Below are positions 35,282-48,079 of a DNA stretch of 64,000 bases, piece after piece. How positions within the stretch are numbered: position 1 is the stretch's first letter; every line of letters begins with the position of its first letter. The stretch comes from Anaeramoeba flamelloides (taxonomy: Eukaryota; Metamonada; Anaeramoebidae). The stretch is taken from assembly GCA_027625915.1 (NCBI GenBank), contig JANTQA010000008.1, positions 11,161,001 to 11,225,000 on the forward strand, given 5' to 3'. The notes below the pieces were generated by a model that was not told the DNA's origin, made no database searches, and saw nothing but the letters and a program-made list of their open reading frames with translations. The translations under genes were made by a program, and so were the position numbers.

Positions 35282-36079
35282 TGATAATAACAATTATTTT
35301 TGATACAAATTTCTTCTATCTTTAAAATTTAAAAAAAAAAATAAATTATATTAAAAACACATTTTCAATGTCTGCAATGATTTGAATAATTATAATTGAT
35401 TTTAATTTTGATATTAAAAACATAAGTGTATTTAAATTATATAAAAATGTGATCTTAAATATTATTATTTAAATAAACTACATTGTGTTTTTTTTTCTTA
35501 TTTTTATTTTAAATGTGAAGATGATAATTCAAATGGTATCACGTAGCGACATAAAGATTATGATGATTTTTTCTCTAAATCAACCATAATCAGGATTAAT
35601 TTTTACCAATATATGATTTCTTATCCACAGATTTAACTTTATAAAAATCAATATCAGTATCAAAATTGTATTTCAGAAACAATCATATTATCCTTCGTAG
35701 TAAGAATCTTTTAAAAATATGAGAATTGGATGTCACACAAATAAAGAAATCAAAATTTTAATAATACTTTCATTTTGTAAGGATATTGTCTTTGGTTTGA
35801 TCTATTAGTTCTATTTGAACAATATATTGGTAAATTAGTTTTCACCCAGTTTCGTTTCACCTTTTTCCGAAACTTTAACTATTACCCAAATCAATAATAA
35901 TTATATCCCCGAATATTGTAAAATTAGATTTTTTTTTATCATTAATCTTAAAATAGTCTCAAATGTTTAATGCTTCATAAAAGTTTGTTGAATTTAGAAT
36001 ATTTTTTTTTTTTAATTGATGGAAGATAGTTACGAGTAACCGAATATCCAGTACAAGACCCTAATAAAAAAAATTTTTT

Positions 36080-36310
36080 TTAAAACATCTATATAACATT
36101 TTTATAACAAAATTCCCCATTATATGTTGATTTTTTCAATATTTTTTAAAAAAATATTCTTATAACAGGTTTATAAAATGTTACAATTTTTATAACACTT
36201 TTTATAACAAACTTTTATGTTATAAAATTTTTTATTATAAAATTTTATAACATTTAAAACGTTTATAACACCTTTACAACACATTTATAACATATTTTTA
36301 AAAAAAAAAA
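36080..36310. repeat. TTATAAC-rich degenerate tandem cluster
   Basis: The heptamer TTATAAC or its near variants recurs more than ten times at irregular spacing, with GTTATAAAATTT reverse forms mixed in. No open frame. Confidence 0.65.
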
Positions 36311-36543
36311 TTATTAGGAGTGTGGGTGTGTAGTTACATAGACCTCAAAACCCCATAATAATTATTAAAAAAAATAGTAAATAAAGGGAATAATTTTAAT
36401 TTATTAATAATATTTTTTTTGAAAGAAAAGCTAAAAAAAAAATGATAAAAAATAATCATTTTTTATGGGAATATTGAAATCAGTTATTTCCAGAAAAAAA
36501 AATCTTTGTTAGATAATACTCTACTAATTATGAGTATTATTGG

Positions 36544-36548
<5 letters not shown>

Positions 36549-36579
<31 letters not shown>
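36549..36579. repeat. (TC)n microsatellite
   Basis: About fifteen uninterrupted TC units. Confidence 0.95.
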
Positions 36580-36587
<8 letters not shown>

Positions 36588-37941
36588 TTTGAGAAATAAA
36601 TTGTTGAGTTTTAGTAAACGCTTCTAAATAGTAAAACTAGAAGATAAATATGGATAGAAAAAATATAAAAATCTATCTCAATTTAACTTAACCAATTATA
36701 TTTTTTTGTTAAGAAAAAAATTGTATTAAAAGGTGTTGTTATTGGACATTTTCATTCATTTTGAAAGTTAAAAGTTGGTAAAGAAAATAACTTTTAAATA
36801 CGGTTGTAATATAGAAAAAAATATTTTTTTTGTCGAGAGTAATTATTTTTAATACTTTTATAAGAATTTATAAATGTTTCTAGCTTTAATGATCTAAAAA
36901 AAAAAATGAATAAAAAAACTTTAAGGGAGCAATCATTTTTGAAAATAAAATGAAATCTTGTCGAGATCTTGAGAAATTTTATTTTTTGTAATTTGTGTTT
37001 CGACTTATGAAATGGATGAGTTAACTTCATTTAAACAATTGATTGATTTGGGTCTCTTTTTTGAAATTCAAAATTTATATGTTTCCAATATAACATGAAA
37101 AAAATAACCTATTATTTTTTTAAGAATTAAGTGAATTCTTGAAAATGGGAAAACATATTTTTCGTTTTATGTTGGAAAGTTCAGATTTCGAAAGTAAATT
37201 TTTTATTTGGTTTCTTTTTCTTTGATTTATAGTTCAATTCAAATCTCAGAAAATAACATTAATTTATCTATAGGTGATTCAATAAATGAATATTTGATAG
37301 AAGTTTAACTACATTTTATCAATTAAATTGAGTCCCATGAAGTAAAAATAAAATTATTTCTTTAATGTTTTGAAAAAGTTCTTTTCTTTTTATCAAAAAA
37401 AGAAAAAAAATTGCAAAATTAATTTTCAAATTTGAAAAATTTTTTTAACAAATTGTTTGGTCGTATTCACAAGAATCCTTAAAACAATTCAAATCATTTT
37501 TGGTAGAAAAAAATTGATTTTAAATTTTGAGGATAAAATAAACTTAAAATTCCAAAATATCTTTCAGAAAATTTTATTTTGAATAATCCAATTTTATCTT
37601 AGAACAAAAACATAATTTCAAATTAAAATTTTTACATGACTTTAAAACTTTGATTATTTATAACTACCATTCTTAAAAAAATACAATTATTTTTTAATCT
37701 GTTGAATAAATCAATTTTTTGTTAAACCAAAACTTTCATCTCAAAAAAGAAAAAAAATATTTATATTAATATTACTGGCAACAAAGACTTGGAGTATAAT
37801 AATGATCAAAATGGCAATAAACAGGGTAAAAATTAGTTATGATGTGCGAAATAAAATGAATTTAATAGTTTTCTTTTTCAGAAAAAATGTGAAAAAAAAA
37901 ATTGATCTAACTAAACTAATTTTCTTTTATGTCTTTCTTAG

Positions 37942-38270
37942 TCGATCAGAATTTTTTGTTACTTGGAATATACAAAATCTGTAAGTAGAGAATACCACCA
38001 ATAAAATATTTTAAAATTTTGCCTTGTTGTCGTAGAAGACTGATCCCTTAAAGAATTTTTTCTAATTTTTTTTTAATGAATTTTTATTCCTTGAAAATCT
38101 TCGCATTTCAACAAATAATAACCCATCAAAATTTAAATAATTGTTACAGCAACATGTTAAGTATTATACAATCTTGGTGCTCTAAATATCACCATGCCAT
38201 GAAAAATATATTGATTATTTTCTCAGCTTTGTTGATAATAATCACAGTTATCATCAAAACCTCTATTTAA
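37942..38270 (+). CDS. Possible C-terminal exons of a tail-anchored membrane protein
   Basis: The last exon (38150-38270, after TTGTTACAG) reads NMLSIIQSWCSKYHHAMKN and then a 17-20 residue hydrophobic segment LIIFSALLIIITVII ending KTSI-stop. A basic/aromatic linker before a C-terminal membrane anchor is typical of SNAREs and other tail-anchored proteins. A small exon 37942-37980 (acceptor CTTAG, donor GTAAGT) joins it in phase 2. Upstream exons were not resolved and no SNARE-motif heptads were seen, so identity stays open; it could be chance splicing signals. Confidence 0.3.
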
Positions 38271-39123
38271 ATATGTGGTTAAAAGATCAAAATATTTTTT
38301 CTTTGTGCTTACTCGGATCTTTTAACAATTTGCTGATTTAATTATTTTTTGCAATAAAAATATAGAAAAATTTCCCCAAACTGAGGAATCACCCCACAAA
38401 TATTTTTCCGAAACCCAAATGCACAAAAAATAGTTTTATTGGTTTTAAAAAATATTTTGTTTCAAAAAAAAAAAAAAAAATAATAATGAGATATTCAATA
38501 CTTACTTGTAAAATTTTCAAGAAAAAATACTAAAAACAAGATTTATAACGAGTATTTTTCAATTTCCTTTCTTTGACAAATAAAAAGTAACAATAATTGA
38601 ACGTATAACCATGTTTAGGGTTACCCCTAATTTCTACACAATAATTAAAATAAATAATTTGTTCGAATAAATTCCGATTAATTGTAAATCAAGTCCCTCT
38701 TCAAACCCATTTATCAGTAAAAGGAATACTACACTATTATATTTTCATATAAATAGATAATTCGTTCACAATTTTCTCTAATAAACAGAAAACGTTTGAA
38801 TATTTTTCAAAATTTAATTAATCAATAAGTCATTATTTAAAATAAAAATCATAAAATTCAAGAACAATTATTCCATAATTATTTTTTTTTTAAAAAAAAA
38901 ATTTCTTCTCGTTTAAAAGAATTACGAAGATTAAATAAAGGCAATTATTTGTTAAGCAATCAAAATTCAAGAAGAATTTTTAAATAGTAAGAAAAAAAAA
39001 AAAAAAAATTATAATAATAATAATCGAAGATTAATTAAAAAAAAAAATTAAAATAAAATAAATACACACAAATTTAAAAAATATTATCAATAGAATCCTT
39101 AAAAATATTTGTGTATTAATTTT

Positions 39124-42100
39124 TTAATTCAAAGTTGTAATTATCAAATATAAGAAACCATCTGGATGAGAAAAACTTGCTGATAAAAGTGCAAGGGGTG
39201 TATTTGGATCGGGCGTAATGCCTTGTATTAAATATTTCATTGGCACCAATTTTTCATCCTTGATTAAATCTAAATCCTTAAAAATATCTAATAATGTTGA
39301 TAATTCTTCTTTTTCTTGATTTACTGGCTTTGTTGTTTTTTGAATACATTTTTTATTTAATAATATTCGAATTGCAAGAGAAGCCTGTTCGTTATAATTT
39401 ATTTCCAATGGCTGAATGGATCTTTTATATTCATCAAAACTCACTATAATGAAAATATTATTAAAAATTAACACAGAAACATATCATAAAAAGATAATAT
39501 AAAAAATTGGATAGAATAAAAGTTTAGAATATAATTCAAGTTTTTTTGTTTAAAACGAGCAAATTATTATTAAATCAAAATAATATTTATTTCGGTAGAT
39601 TTCAGAATATAATTGCTTAGGATTAAATAAAGTATAAATCTGAGGAAATAAACTAAAAATAGAAAAATAGGAAAACACCTGTAATTAAAAAAAAACAAAA
39701 AGTTTATCCGAATTTTTATTTAAATTAACTCTTGGAATTATTTTTTTTAAAAAAATATGAAAAAATTTTTAAAATTAATTTTTTACAATTAGACTTGATA
39801 ATGAATTGTTGTGTAATCTTTTCAAAAAATATCCATGATCAAACAAGCATGAATTTAAAATTTACATTTACTTGAGTATTCAATAAATTTCCATTGTTAG
39901 TCAATAAGAGAATATATACAATCAAACTCACTAAAGATTAAATATTATAAATCGATATGTTAATACTTGAAAAATATTATTTAAGATTTTCAATAAATTA
40001 ATAATAACTTTTCATGTAGTGGACATTTCACAAATAGACGTACAAATAGATTGTTATATTTACAGCCATATCAAAGTTACCATTAAAATTTTTTCTGAAA
40101 TTTAATTCATAAAAAAAAAATTACGGTAGCTTTCAAAAGGCTGTATTTTTTTTTTTTTTTTTTTGTTATTATTTTCGAATTATAAAAAAAATGTTTTGTA
40201 GATAATTTGTTAGCAAAAATAAAATTTATTTTAGTTATTCATAGAATAGTTTGAAGTGAAACTATTTGAAAAAATTTGATATTGTGAAAAAAAATTCAAA
40301 ATTGAGTGCCTGGTATTCAGGGTTAATGTCGGATGAATTTCTATCTAAACCCCAATTCAAAATTTTTAACACACCAAAAATCAATTTTTGAAAAAAAAAT
40401 CTTATTTAATCAATTCAAGAAGAAATACCAAATTAGAACCATTCTTAATTGAAATGTTAACAATTGTTTATAAATTACAACACTCTTAAACAAAAAATAT
40501 AAAATTATCAATAACAATAAATTATCGGTGTGTTAAAAATTTTGATAGAGAAGAACAAAAAAATATATGGGTAAATTTTTAAAAATTATATTAGCAATTA
40601 TTGATCGATCAAATTTTAGATACCATCAAATAATTTTGTTTGAGTTCTTCTATTTTGAACAACTCAACTTTAATATTATATTAATCTTTGAAAAAAAATA
40701 TTTGATTGAACGAAACAGATTACGTAATTCAAAAAAAAGTGAAAACAAAAAACTAAAAGATGTAAAAATGATTTTGGTATTTTCGAAAAAATGAAAATAA
40801 TTTCCAATTTGAATGAGATTGTATTATTGTGATTGTTTGAACTGTTTTAACTGTGTGGAAAATTTTGAATTTTAGTTTAGATAAAGGTCATTTCTTAAAT
40901 TAGAGTATTTTTTTTTTTTTTTTTATTTTTTTCAGATTGAAATAATTTTACTTTTTTAACAATCAAATTTCTGTGTTTATTGTTTTCGTTTGGAAACAAT
41001 CTCATTGTTATGAATTCCTCGTTTTGGATCTCCTTCCAGACTCAAAATATGATATTGTTCGAAGTGTCATAAGAGGATATTAATTGTCGTTCTTCGGAAT
41101 CCTCAATTTCATCTTAGCACCAGAACAATATCATATTCTGAGTCTAAAAGGAGAACCAAAACGAAGAATTATAAATGGTGATTTTTGAACAAATGAAGCA
41201 ATATGAGATGCTATTTATTTTTCCAACTCAGGATCTAACTCTTGAAATAAAAAAAGAAAACAAATAAAAACAAAAAAAACTAATTTGTTATTTTTTAATG
41301 GTACTTTGAAGAACTTGCTCTTCAAAGGATCTCATTCTCTCAATGGAGTTAGCAAAAACATTGAAGTTAAATTTTACATTTTTATCATTGGAGACAAAAA
41401 TTGGTTTAAATTCTACAGAGACAAACTAGATCGTCTGTACTTTCAATGAGATCTATCTATCCTTTTATTTTCCGTTTGTCAGTCAATTCTCGAAAAGGAT
41501 CAAACTTCAAAATCTTCATGCATCTATTGGTGTTCTTAACTATGAAGTATTTTGAACAGTCCTCTGAAAATTTCTTGACTGACATATTAAAAAAAAATGT
41601 TTTTTTTTTTTTTTTTCTTATATGATCATTTATTTTTTTCTCCTTTCCAAAAACTCTTATTAATGGTTACTTCTCTCTCTTTTTTTGAAGAAAAAAGAGA
41701 ACAAATAAAATTTTTTTTTAAAAATGATATTGTTTTTTTTTCGAAAAGAAAAAAAAACTGTGTTTGTAAATAGACATTGTTTTCAATAAAAAATGGAATT
41801 TATTCTTTTTCCAAACTTTCCCCAAATGATCAAGCACTTTTTTTTTAGTTTTTATTGAACAAGTATTTTGGTTCCATGAACCAAAATATGCATTCAATCG
41901 GGTTTAAATTGAGACATTGTCAAATATCAGTGTTATCAATTAAACAATGTCGCAAAAATTTTGATTAAACTCTTCTAAATTAACTTTAAATATCATCTTT
42001 AAAGACAATTTTTATTAGTAAAATACTTCTAATTTTACGTTGTTAGAATTGGAAAAAAGAAGATCAGAAAATTTGCAAACTTTGCCTAATAATACAAGGA

Positions 42101-44159
42101 ATTCTCAAAATCTTTCCACAGCAACTACAATACTATCTTTAAACTTTTAAGAGTCCTAATCTCTTTCTTATCTGTAGTTATCAAAAATTATCTACTTTAA
42201 ATTTCACAAAGAAAAAATTTATGTTTAAAAAAAAATAAATAGCGGTGTTTATTAATTATATATAATCATAGGGTGTAAGGTGTTATTTTATTTCTTAATT
42301 TCAGGCAAAGATTTATTTAAAAAAAAAATTCAATTTTTAAAAGATGTTCCCTAAATAGTGAAACAGAGTTTTTATAATAGAAGAAATAAATCTTGAACAA
42401 TTATTATTCGATATTAAATATCAAAATTTTTTAGAAACACCATTTTTGGTATTAAGTTTAGATGTTTGATTATTTTGTAATTTAGATTTTATAAATTTGA
42501 TAATCGTTATTTATATTCTTTTTATTGAAATTTTATTATTTTTCAGTGGTACACATTTTAAAAACTTAATCGTTGCTTTTTTCGGAATAATATTGATTTA
42601 AAGAGAAGGTTTTGAAAGTTTTGAGAAATATAGAATTTGGCAAAAATTGAGAAAGGTCAACATTGGCGAAGGGTGTGATATTTTTCCAAATTCATTTTTA
42701 TTCACTGTTTTATATTATCATGTTTATTATTTGGGATAGATTAATTTTTCATAATAAGTAAAAAGAAAAAAATCTTTCTGAATTAATTTTTGAACAAGAC
42801 ACTAGTTTGAAATTATTTTTATTAATTAATAATTGCGAAATCTATGATTTTGTGCTTAAACTTCCGAAAGGGAATTTAAGTAAAAGAACAACTCGAGTAT
42901 AATTTACACTTTTTCAATAATAATAAAAAAAAAAAAATGAATTGATTTTTTCCATTTTTTCCGTGTATAGAATTTTCTTTATATTGGGAAGAAGAGTTAC
43001 AAAGGAAAAAGATCAAATGGTTACTCGCTAATACTGCGGCACTGAAACACGAAAGTATGAGTAACTTGAAAACAAAAACAAAAAGGAAAAGGCAAAAAAT
43101 ATCAATTTTTAAAAAAAAATCAGATCAAAAAGAAAAAATAAATTACAACGTTGAAACAACGATCCCCAAAATGAACATTCATGATCAATTATCAAATCAA
43201 ACTCAATTAACTAAAAGTATTGTGGTTGTGATTTTCAGGTGTTCTTAATTAAAGATAGTATTGGTGTTTTTTTTTTTTTGATTTTTTTACCAATTTCTTT
43301 TTATAAAGTCTTTTTAAAATTTCTTTCTCTTTGTTTTTTTCTTTTTTTCTTGTAATTTTTTTGTTTTTGCTTTTTGACCTAAAAAGATAATTTGGTTCTG
43401 TCCTTTTTTTTAAACTTGTAAAATCTATGATTTCATGCTTAGTTTTATAAAAGAAAATTTAAGTAAAAGGACATCTAGAATGAAATTTACACTTCTTTAA
43501 TAATAATTATAAATTGTTTTTTTTCCTTAGAATCAGTTTTTATTATTATTAATTTTCAATTTTAGAATTTTTTTTTTTTTTTTTAGTACATAATTTGATC
43601 ATTTGTTAACTAAAAATATGAAAGATACTTTTAGAAATTTTACAAATAATGAAAGGAGAGAAAAAAAAAAATATTGTTTTTTAGCAATTTCATCACCATA
43701 AGATTGTTTATAAATAAATCTGAAAAATATGGAATAAATAAAGCAATTGATAAGTGAATATAAAAAAAACTGGGCTATTCATTTTGATCTTGGGCTAGAA
43801 ATATTAAATCTCAAAAAATAATATTTGAATTTTATAAAAAAAAAAATGAATTTTTTTATTCTTTTGATTAAATGTTTTTCAAAAAGAAATATCAAAGAGG
43901 AAATACTGTTCATTTAATTTTTGAAAAAATTGTAGCTGTATTAATTTTTTTTTTGGAAATTAAAAAAAAATGAAAAATTTCCAAACCATCTAATTCCCTT
44001 AACAGAAAAAAATTGAAAAAGATAAAAAAAATAAAATGATAAAAATTTGGTCTCAAAGTTCTAATTTCATTGTAGTTAAATTGTTTGAATAACCCAAATT
44101 TATTTTTCTTGAATTTAAGTTAGCATAAATAAAGTAAAAGACGGGTTCAAAATATAAAT

Positions 44160-44197
<38 letters not shown>

Positions 44198-46483
44198 GTA
44201 AACTTACAATTTTTTAAACCATTCCAAATATTAGCCATGATGTTTTCGGTTATTTTTTGTGTGATTGTCGCAGATTTTGATAATAGAAAGCAAGATTCTT
44301 TAAAAGTTGAAGAAAAGTAATTGTATAATTCAGTTTCATTTTCAAATTCTATAAATTTTTTTGGTGATTTTTCAAAGTTGATTTGAAGGTTCATTGGCAT
44401 TTTTTCTGGCAAATTTGTACTTTTACATACCATATCAAAAAACACGCCAATTGGAGTATTCCTATTTTTTGGTCATTTGTTTGTAATTTTTTATTGGTTT
44501 TAATTATTTTGAATTTGAGGGATAAACACGGTATTTATTTTTACGAATAATTTTTGTTTTTAATTCAAGATCTAAATTATGGACTGCAACTTTCTTTTTC
44601 TTGAAATATTCATTAGAAAGAGAAAATTTTAAAAATTATGTTTGATTTTGATTAATAATAAGTCTTTGTCAAGAAAGCTGGTTGAAAAAAGTGAGTACTA
44701 AAAGTTTTCATAAGAGTGCTGCTCAAACTGTTTAAAAAAGTAAATCAAGCGATTCGAGTAATACTTTTTTCAAACTTTTACTTCAGCTTTTTTGAATCAG
44801 AGGTAATACACCAAGAGTTTTTATTTTACGATCATGAAAAAATTTTTTCCAAAAAAAAAATTTGACAATTACTAATTTTTCACTTTGTGATAACTTCGCT
44901 TAGAATAAATAATATTGGTTAATAAAGAGATCTTTGTTCAAAAAATATTTTTAATAAATATTTTTCAATTGAAGTTGAAAAATTCAAATTTTCCGGTTCT
45001 ATTAATATTTTTTTCAAATTTTGAAAGTAATTTAAAAAATTTTTTATTCACAGTAAAGAAGTTATTTTAATTATCTTTCAAAAGCATTTTAAATTTAATA
45101 AATATCTTTCAAATTGAGAATTAATTATTTTGATTATTAAAGAATTATTTATTTATTTAAATGGAAAAAATTATTTTAAATTCTGGAAAAGCGCCGTTAG
45201 GCTTTTTTGAGTTTTCTGTTTATTTGGAGAATCAATAGATTTTTGTTAGGTTTTTTTGATTTTTCTATTTATTTGGAAAATCAATAGATTTTTGTTAGTT
45301 TTTTTGATTTTTCTATTTATTTGTAAAACCTAGAACACTTTACAAATAAAACAGTAAACCTCAAGAAAAGAACCGTTAGGTTTTTTTTACTTTTTGAAAT
45401 AAAAAGAAAAATTCTTAAATTTTCTTTTTATTTCAAAAATTAAAAAAAAACTCCGTTAGGTTTTCCAAAATTTAAAAGAATAGAATAAAATCTTTGATTT
45501 TACTCTATTCTTCTGAATTCTGGAAAACCTAGGCACTTGACGAAACTCCAGGACACTTTTCATTAGGTTTTCCAGGATTCAAAAGAATAGAATAAAATCT
45601 ATGAATTTTAGTCGATTCTTTTTAATCCTGTAAAACCTTAGGACACTTCCGTTTGTTGTTTTTTTAATTTCAAAAATTAGAAAAAGCAACCTTTAGCTTT
45701 TCCAGAATTTAAAAGAATTGAGTTAAATCTTTGATTTTACTCCATTCTTTTGAATTATGAAAAAGATAGGCACTCTACGGAACTTGACGGACAGGACAAG
45801 GAATATCATCAGTAATTTTTTTTCCGTATTTTAGTTTTTTGAGAAGAGTACAGCCCTTTCAAAACTATTAGCTATTATCTGTCAAAGTAAATATCTCCAA
45901 TTTGAATTTAACGAAAATTCATCCTTTCGTTTATTTGGAAATTATTAACATCAAAAAACACCTTTTTTTGAAGACTAGAGACTTATAAAAATCTGTAGTC
46001 CTACTAATGGCAATAAATACAATAATCCTCAAGATTTTTAAGAACTGGAATGTTGATTATATTTTGAATAAAACAAGCATAATTACTTAGGATGAAATGT
46101 TAATTAAAGTATTGCTTTTGTCTTACTTGGAAATTTTCAATTTTATTTTTTAATACTCGCCCAACACTCATTCAGTAACTTTTTTTATTTTTTACATTTC
46201 ATTTTGGAAATTGTTAGTCAGTGCTATTAATCTTACTAGTAATTCGAAAAGATTTTTTTTCAAAAGAAACACAAATTTGTTTGAAAGAGAAAAGAAGAAA
46301 AAAGTTCTTTTCTTTTTTTTTGAAAAAAATCAAAAAAGAAAAAATAAAAAAGGAATTATTATATTCTATATAGCACGATACAAGATGATCCAATTTGTTT
46401 CAGTAATACTTGATTTTATTTTTGGTATTAAAATTAAAAAGAATTTTTTGTTTCATTTCTGCAAAAGAATAGATAGCATTCAA

Positions 46484-46515
<32 letters not shown>

Positions 46516-46986
46516 TTGTTTGTTATTTTTTAGAAAGAAAGAAAGAAATTAGTTTTTTTCAAAAAATTAAAACATACCATTTTACAGGTTCTGAATTGAA
46601 TTGTAAATAAAAGTTTTTGTTGTTGATCTCTAATTCCTTTAGCACAGGCTCAAAATGATTAAAAATCTTTTCTTTTTCAAAATACAAATAACTTGAACGA
46701 GGCACGGACATCTATTGTGAAGAGTTGTGTATAAAAGGATATTTAAGTCCAGATAGCATTAGGAGTTTTGAAAAGGGAAAAAGGAAGATGGGAAATCATA
46801 TTCATTAGCTTGGAACAAAAAAAAAGAATAAAGAAAAATTCAAATTAAATTGAGAAAATATTTCATACAAATAATGGCCTAAAAGGTTTTTGAAGTTGTG
46901 TTGTATATTTTGAAGACAAGTTAATGATAATAGGAATCTTACAATTCCAATTTTCTGTGTTTATTTGAACAATAGTTCGTTCCATA
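39124..46986 (-). CDS. ATG5: Autophagy protein ATG5 (four exons)
   Basis: Target lysine-bearing partner of ATG12 in the ATG12-ATG5-ATG16 ligase for ATG8 lipidation. Exons: 46869 to about 46986, 46578-46711, 44208-44461, 39124-39443. Phases 0, 2 and 1 join cleanly; donors are GTATGA, GTATGT and GTAAGT, and all acceptors are AG. Reading: ENWNCKIPIIINL (W-G-IP), VPRSSYLYF (human LPRVSYL), PVKWNTPIGVFFDM (human LKWHYPIGVLFD), NIWNGLKNLSFDEY (human LWMGLQNDRFDQF), LIQGITPDPNTPLALL and a HPDGFLYLII end (human YPDNFLHISII). The Lys matching human K130, the ATG12 acceptor, is kept (codon 44277-44275, LLSKSAT). Length is about 272 aa (human 275). The extreme N terminus is unsettled: the only nearby ATG (46986) is one base out of frame. 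Confidence 0.88.
40232..40890 (+). repeat. Dispersed repeat R1, copy B (ATG5 intron)
   Basis: Same ~650-bp unit and orientation on the plus strand as 23812-24480, with the CATAGAATAGTTTGAAGTG start and TTTTAGTTTAGATA end. It lies inside the 4.8 kb ATG5 intron. Confidence 0.85.
41009..41172. repeat. Stem-loop foldback (ATG5 intron)
   Basis: Arms of about 54 bp: TCGTTTTGGATCTCCTT then ATATGATATTGTTC on the left, GAACAATATCATATTCTG then AAGGAGAACCAAAACGA on the right. The loop is about 55 bp. Good complementarity, no coding sequence. Confidence 0.8.
42971..43225 (+). other. Possible exon of an unknown gene inside the ATG5 intron
   Basis: After GTGTATAG an open frame reads FSLYWEEELQRKKIKWLL, ANTAALKHESMSNLKTK, a Lys-rich stretch and TTIPKMNIHDQLSNQ. 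It then meets GTG/GTTGTG, a possible donor. Its composition is protein-like and less repetitive than its surroundings. A further frame about 330 bp upstream (near 42600-42680, FESFEKYRIWQKLRKVNIGE) could belong with it. No family recognised. It may equally be a relic. Confidence 0.3.
45170..45800. repeat. Modular palindrome cluster 4 (ATG5 intron)
   Basis: Half P1 at 45170-45199, then modules with TTTCTATTTATTTGGAAAATC repeated in near-tandem and the TAGAACACTTTACAAATAAA piece. A P2 hairpin is at about 45374-45455. Three full P1 palindromes lie at 45461-45527, 45568-45635 and 45698-45764, with tags AGGCACTTGACG and AGGCACTCTACGGAACTTG between and after them. Confidence 0.85.
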
Positions 46987-47660
46987 ACAAGAAATAAAAA
47001 AATTTGGAATAAATAAGAAGAAAAAAAGAAAAAAATGTTTGAAGAAATTTTTGCAATTCAGAGTTAGTTTCTAATGAGAAAAGATGAAATTATTTCATCT
47101 AAATTACACAAACAAAACTAATCCTGTGTTTAATAGTATAATTGACAATAGTTGTAAGATTCTAAATCAAAGAAAGGTCAAATAAAATTATTCTTTGAAG
47201 CTAAAGAATTGTCAAGAGTTTACCATTAAACTTCTTTTTGGTGATTTCAAAATTGCCTATTAAAATTGGTAGTCTGTTTTAAAGAAACTTTGTTAATAAG
47301 GTGGATTGAAAAGAAGTTTAAAAGCTCAAATAATAATAATAAAAATAATTTTATTGAATAATTAGAACAACTATTGGGTTTTCCTCATTTACCTATGAGG
47401 TTTCAATATATTAGATTAAATTACAAAGACTTATGTACACATGTTTTAACATCCTCCTTAAAGTTTAAAACCTTTCACAAGATCATAAGATAGTTTTTGA
47501 ATTTGAATGTAATAAAAAAAAATTATAAACATTTACTTTTTACTCTTGGAAAATCTTTCGATTTTTTAAAAAAGTAATATCTACAGTTCTGGCTGTGTAT
47601 AGAATATTAAACTTTTTATTTTTTTGAATTTCCTTTTCAGTTCAATAAAGTCTAGGAGAT
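46987..47660. other. Spacer between ATG5 and the eL13 relic
   Basis: Divergent spacer holding the ATG5 promoter. TTTCCTTTTCAG at 47629-47640 looks like a splice acceptor just before the eL13-like start. Nothing else recognised. Confidence 0.4.
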
Positions 47661-48050
47661 ATGCCAAATTATTATTCTACCTTGCCAAATGATCATTTTT
47701 CTAAAGATTGGAAAGCAAGAGTAAAAACATGGTTGGATCAACCAGCGAGAAAGACACGAAGAAAACAATTAGGATCAAAAAAGTAATCAAGTTCGCACCA
47801 AGACCACCATCTTGCTCTCTCAGGCCAATTGTTTATTGTCAAGCACAAAACTACAACAGGAGAATCAATTCAGGAAAAAAGTTCACTTATAGAGATTTGA
47901 AAATGGCAGGTATTTCAAGCCATGTTCATTTGACATAGTAGTTAATAAGAGTAGAAAAAATAGATCGGCTCAAACTTTAAAAGGAAAATTCGAAAGATTG
48001 AGATAATACTCTTAAAAATTTATCTTATTCTCAAGAAGAAGAAATATATA
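47661..48050 (+). pseudogene. RPL13-like: Broken copy of ribosomal protein eL13
   Basis: Frame 1 from ATG 47661 reads LPNDHFSKDWKARVKTWL then DQPARKTRRK, the N terminus of eL13, and stops at 47784. The next frame continues with KFAPRPPSCSLRPIVYC, INSGKKFTYRDLKMAGI and stops at 47938. A third piece reads NRSAQTLKGKFERL ... KFILFS, matching the eL13 segment [24 protein letters not shown]. At least two frameshifts and internal stops therefore break it and the C-terminal half is missing. No intron splits the matching part, which suggests a retrocopy, though a possible splice acceptor precedes the ATG. Similarity ends where LINE sequence begins at about 48080. Confidence 0.85.
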
Positions 48051-48079
48051 ATTTGTGTACACAAGAATCATTGGAAATA

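Noticed and set aside
45461-45764. Regular palindromes considered as a CRISPR-like array
   Set aside because: Repeats are hairpins of 67 bp at irregular spacing with related, non-unique material between them, in an intron of a eukaryotic gene; no cas-like gene is present.
46211-46552. 113-codon plus-strand frame in the ATG5 intron
   Set aside because: Mostly Lys/Phe from poly-A/T runs; opposite to ATG5 exon 2 at its end and without family resemblance.
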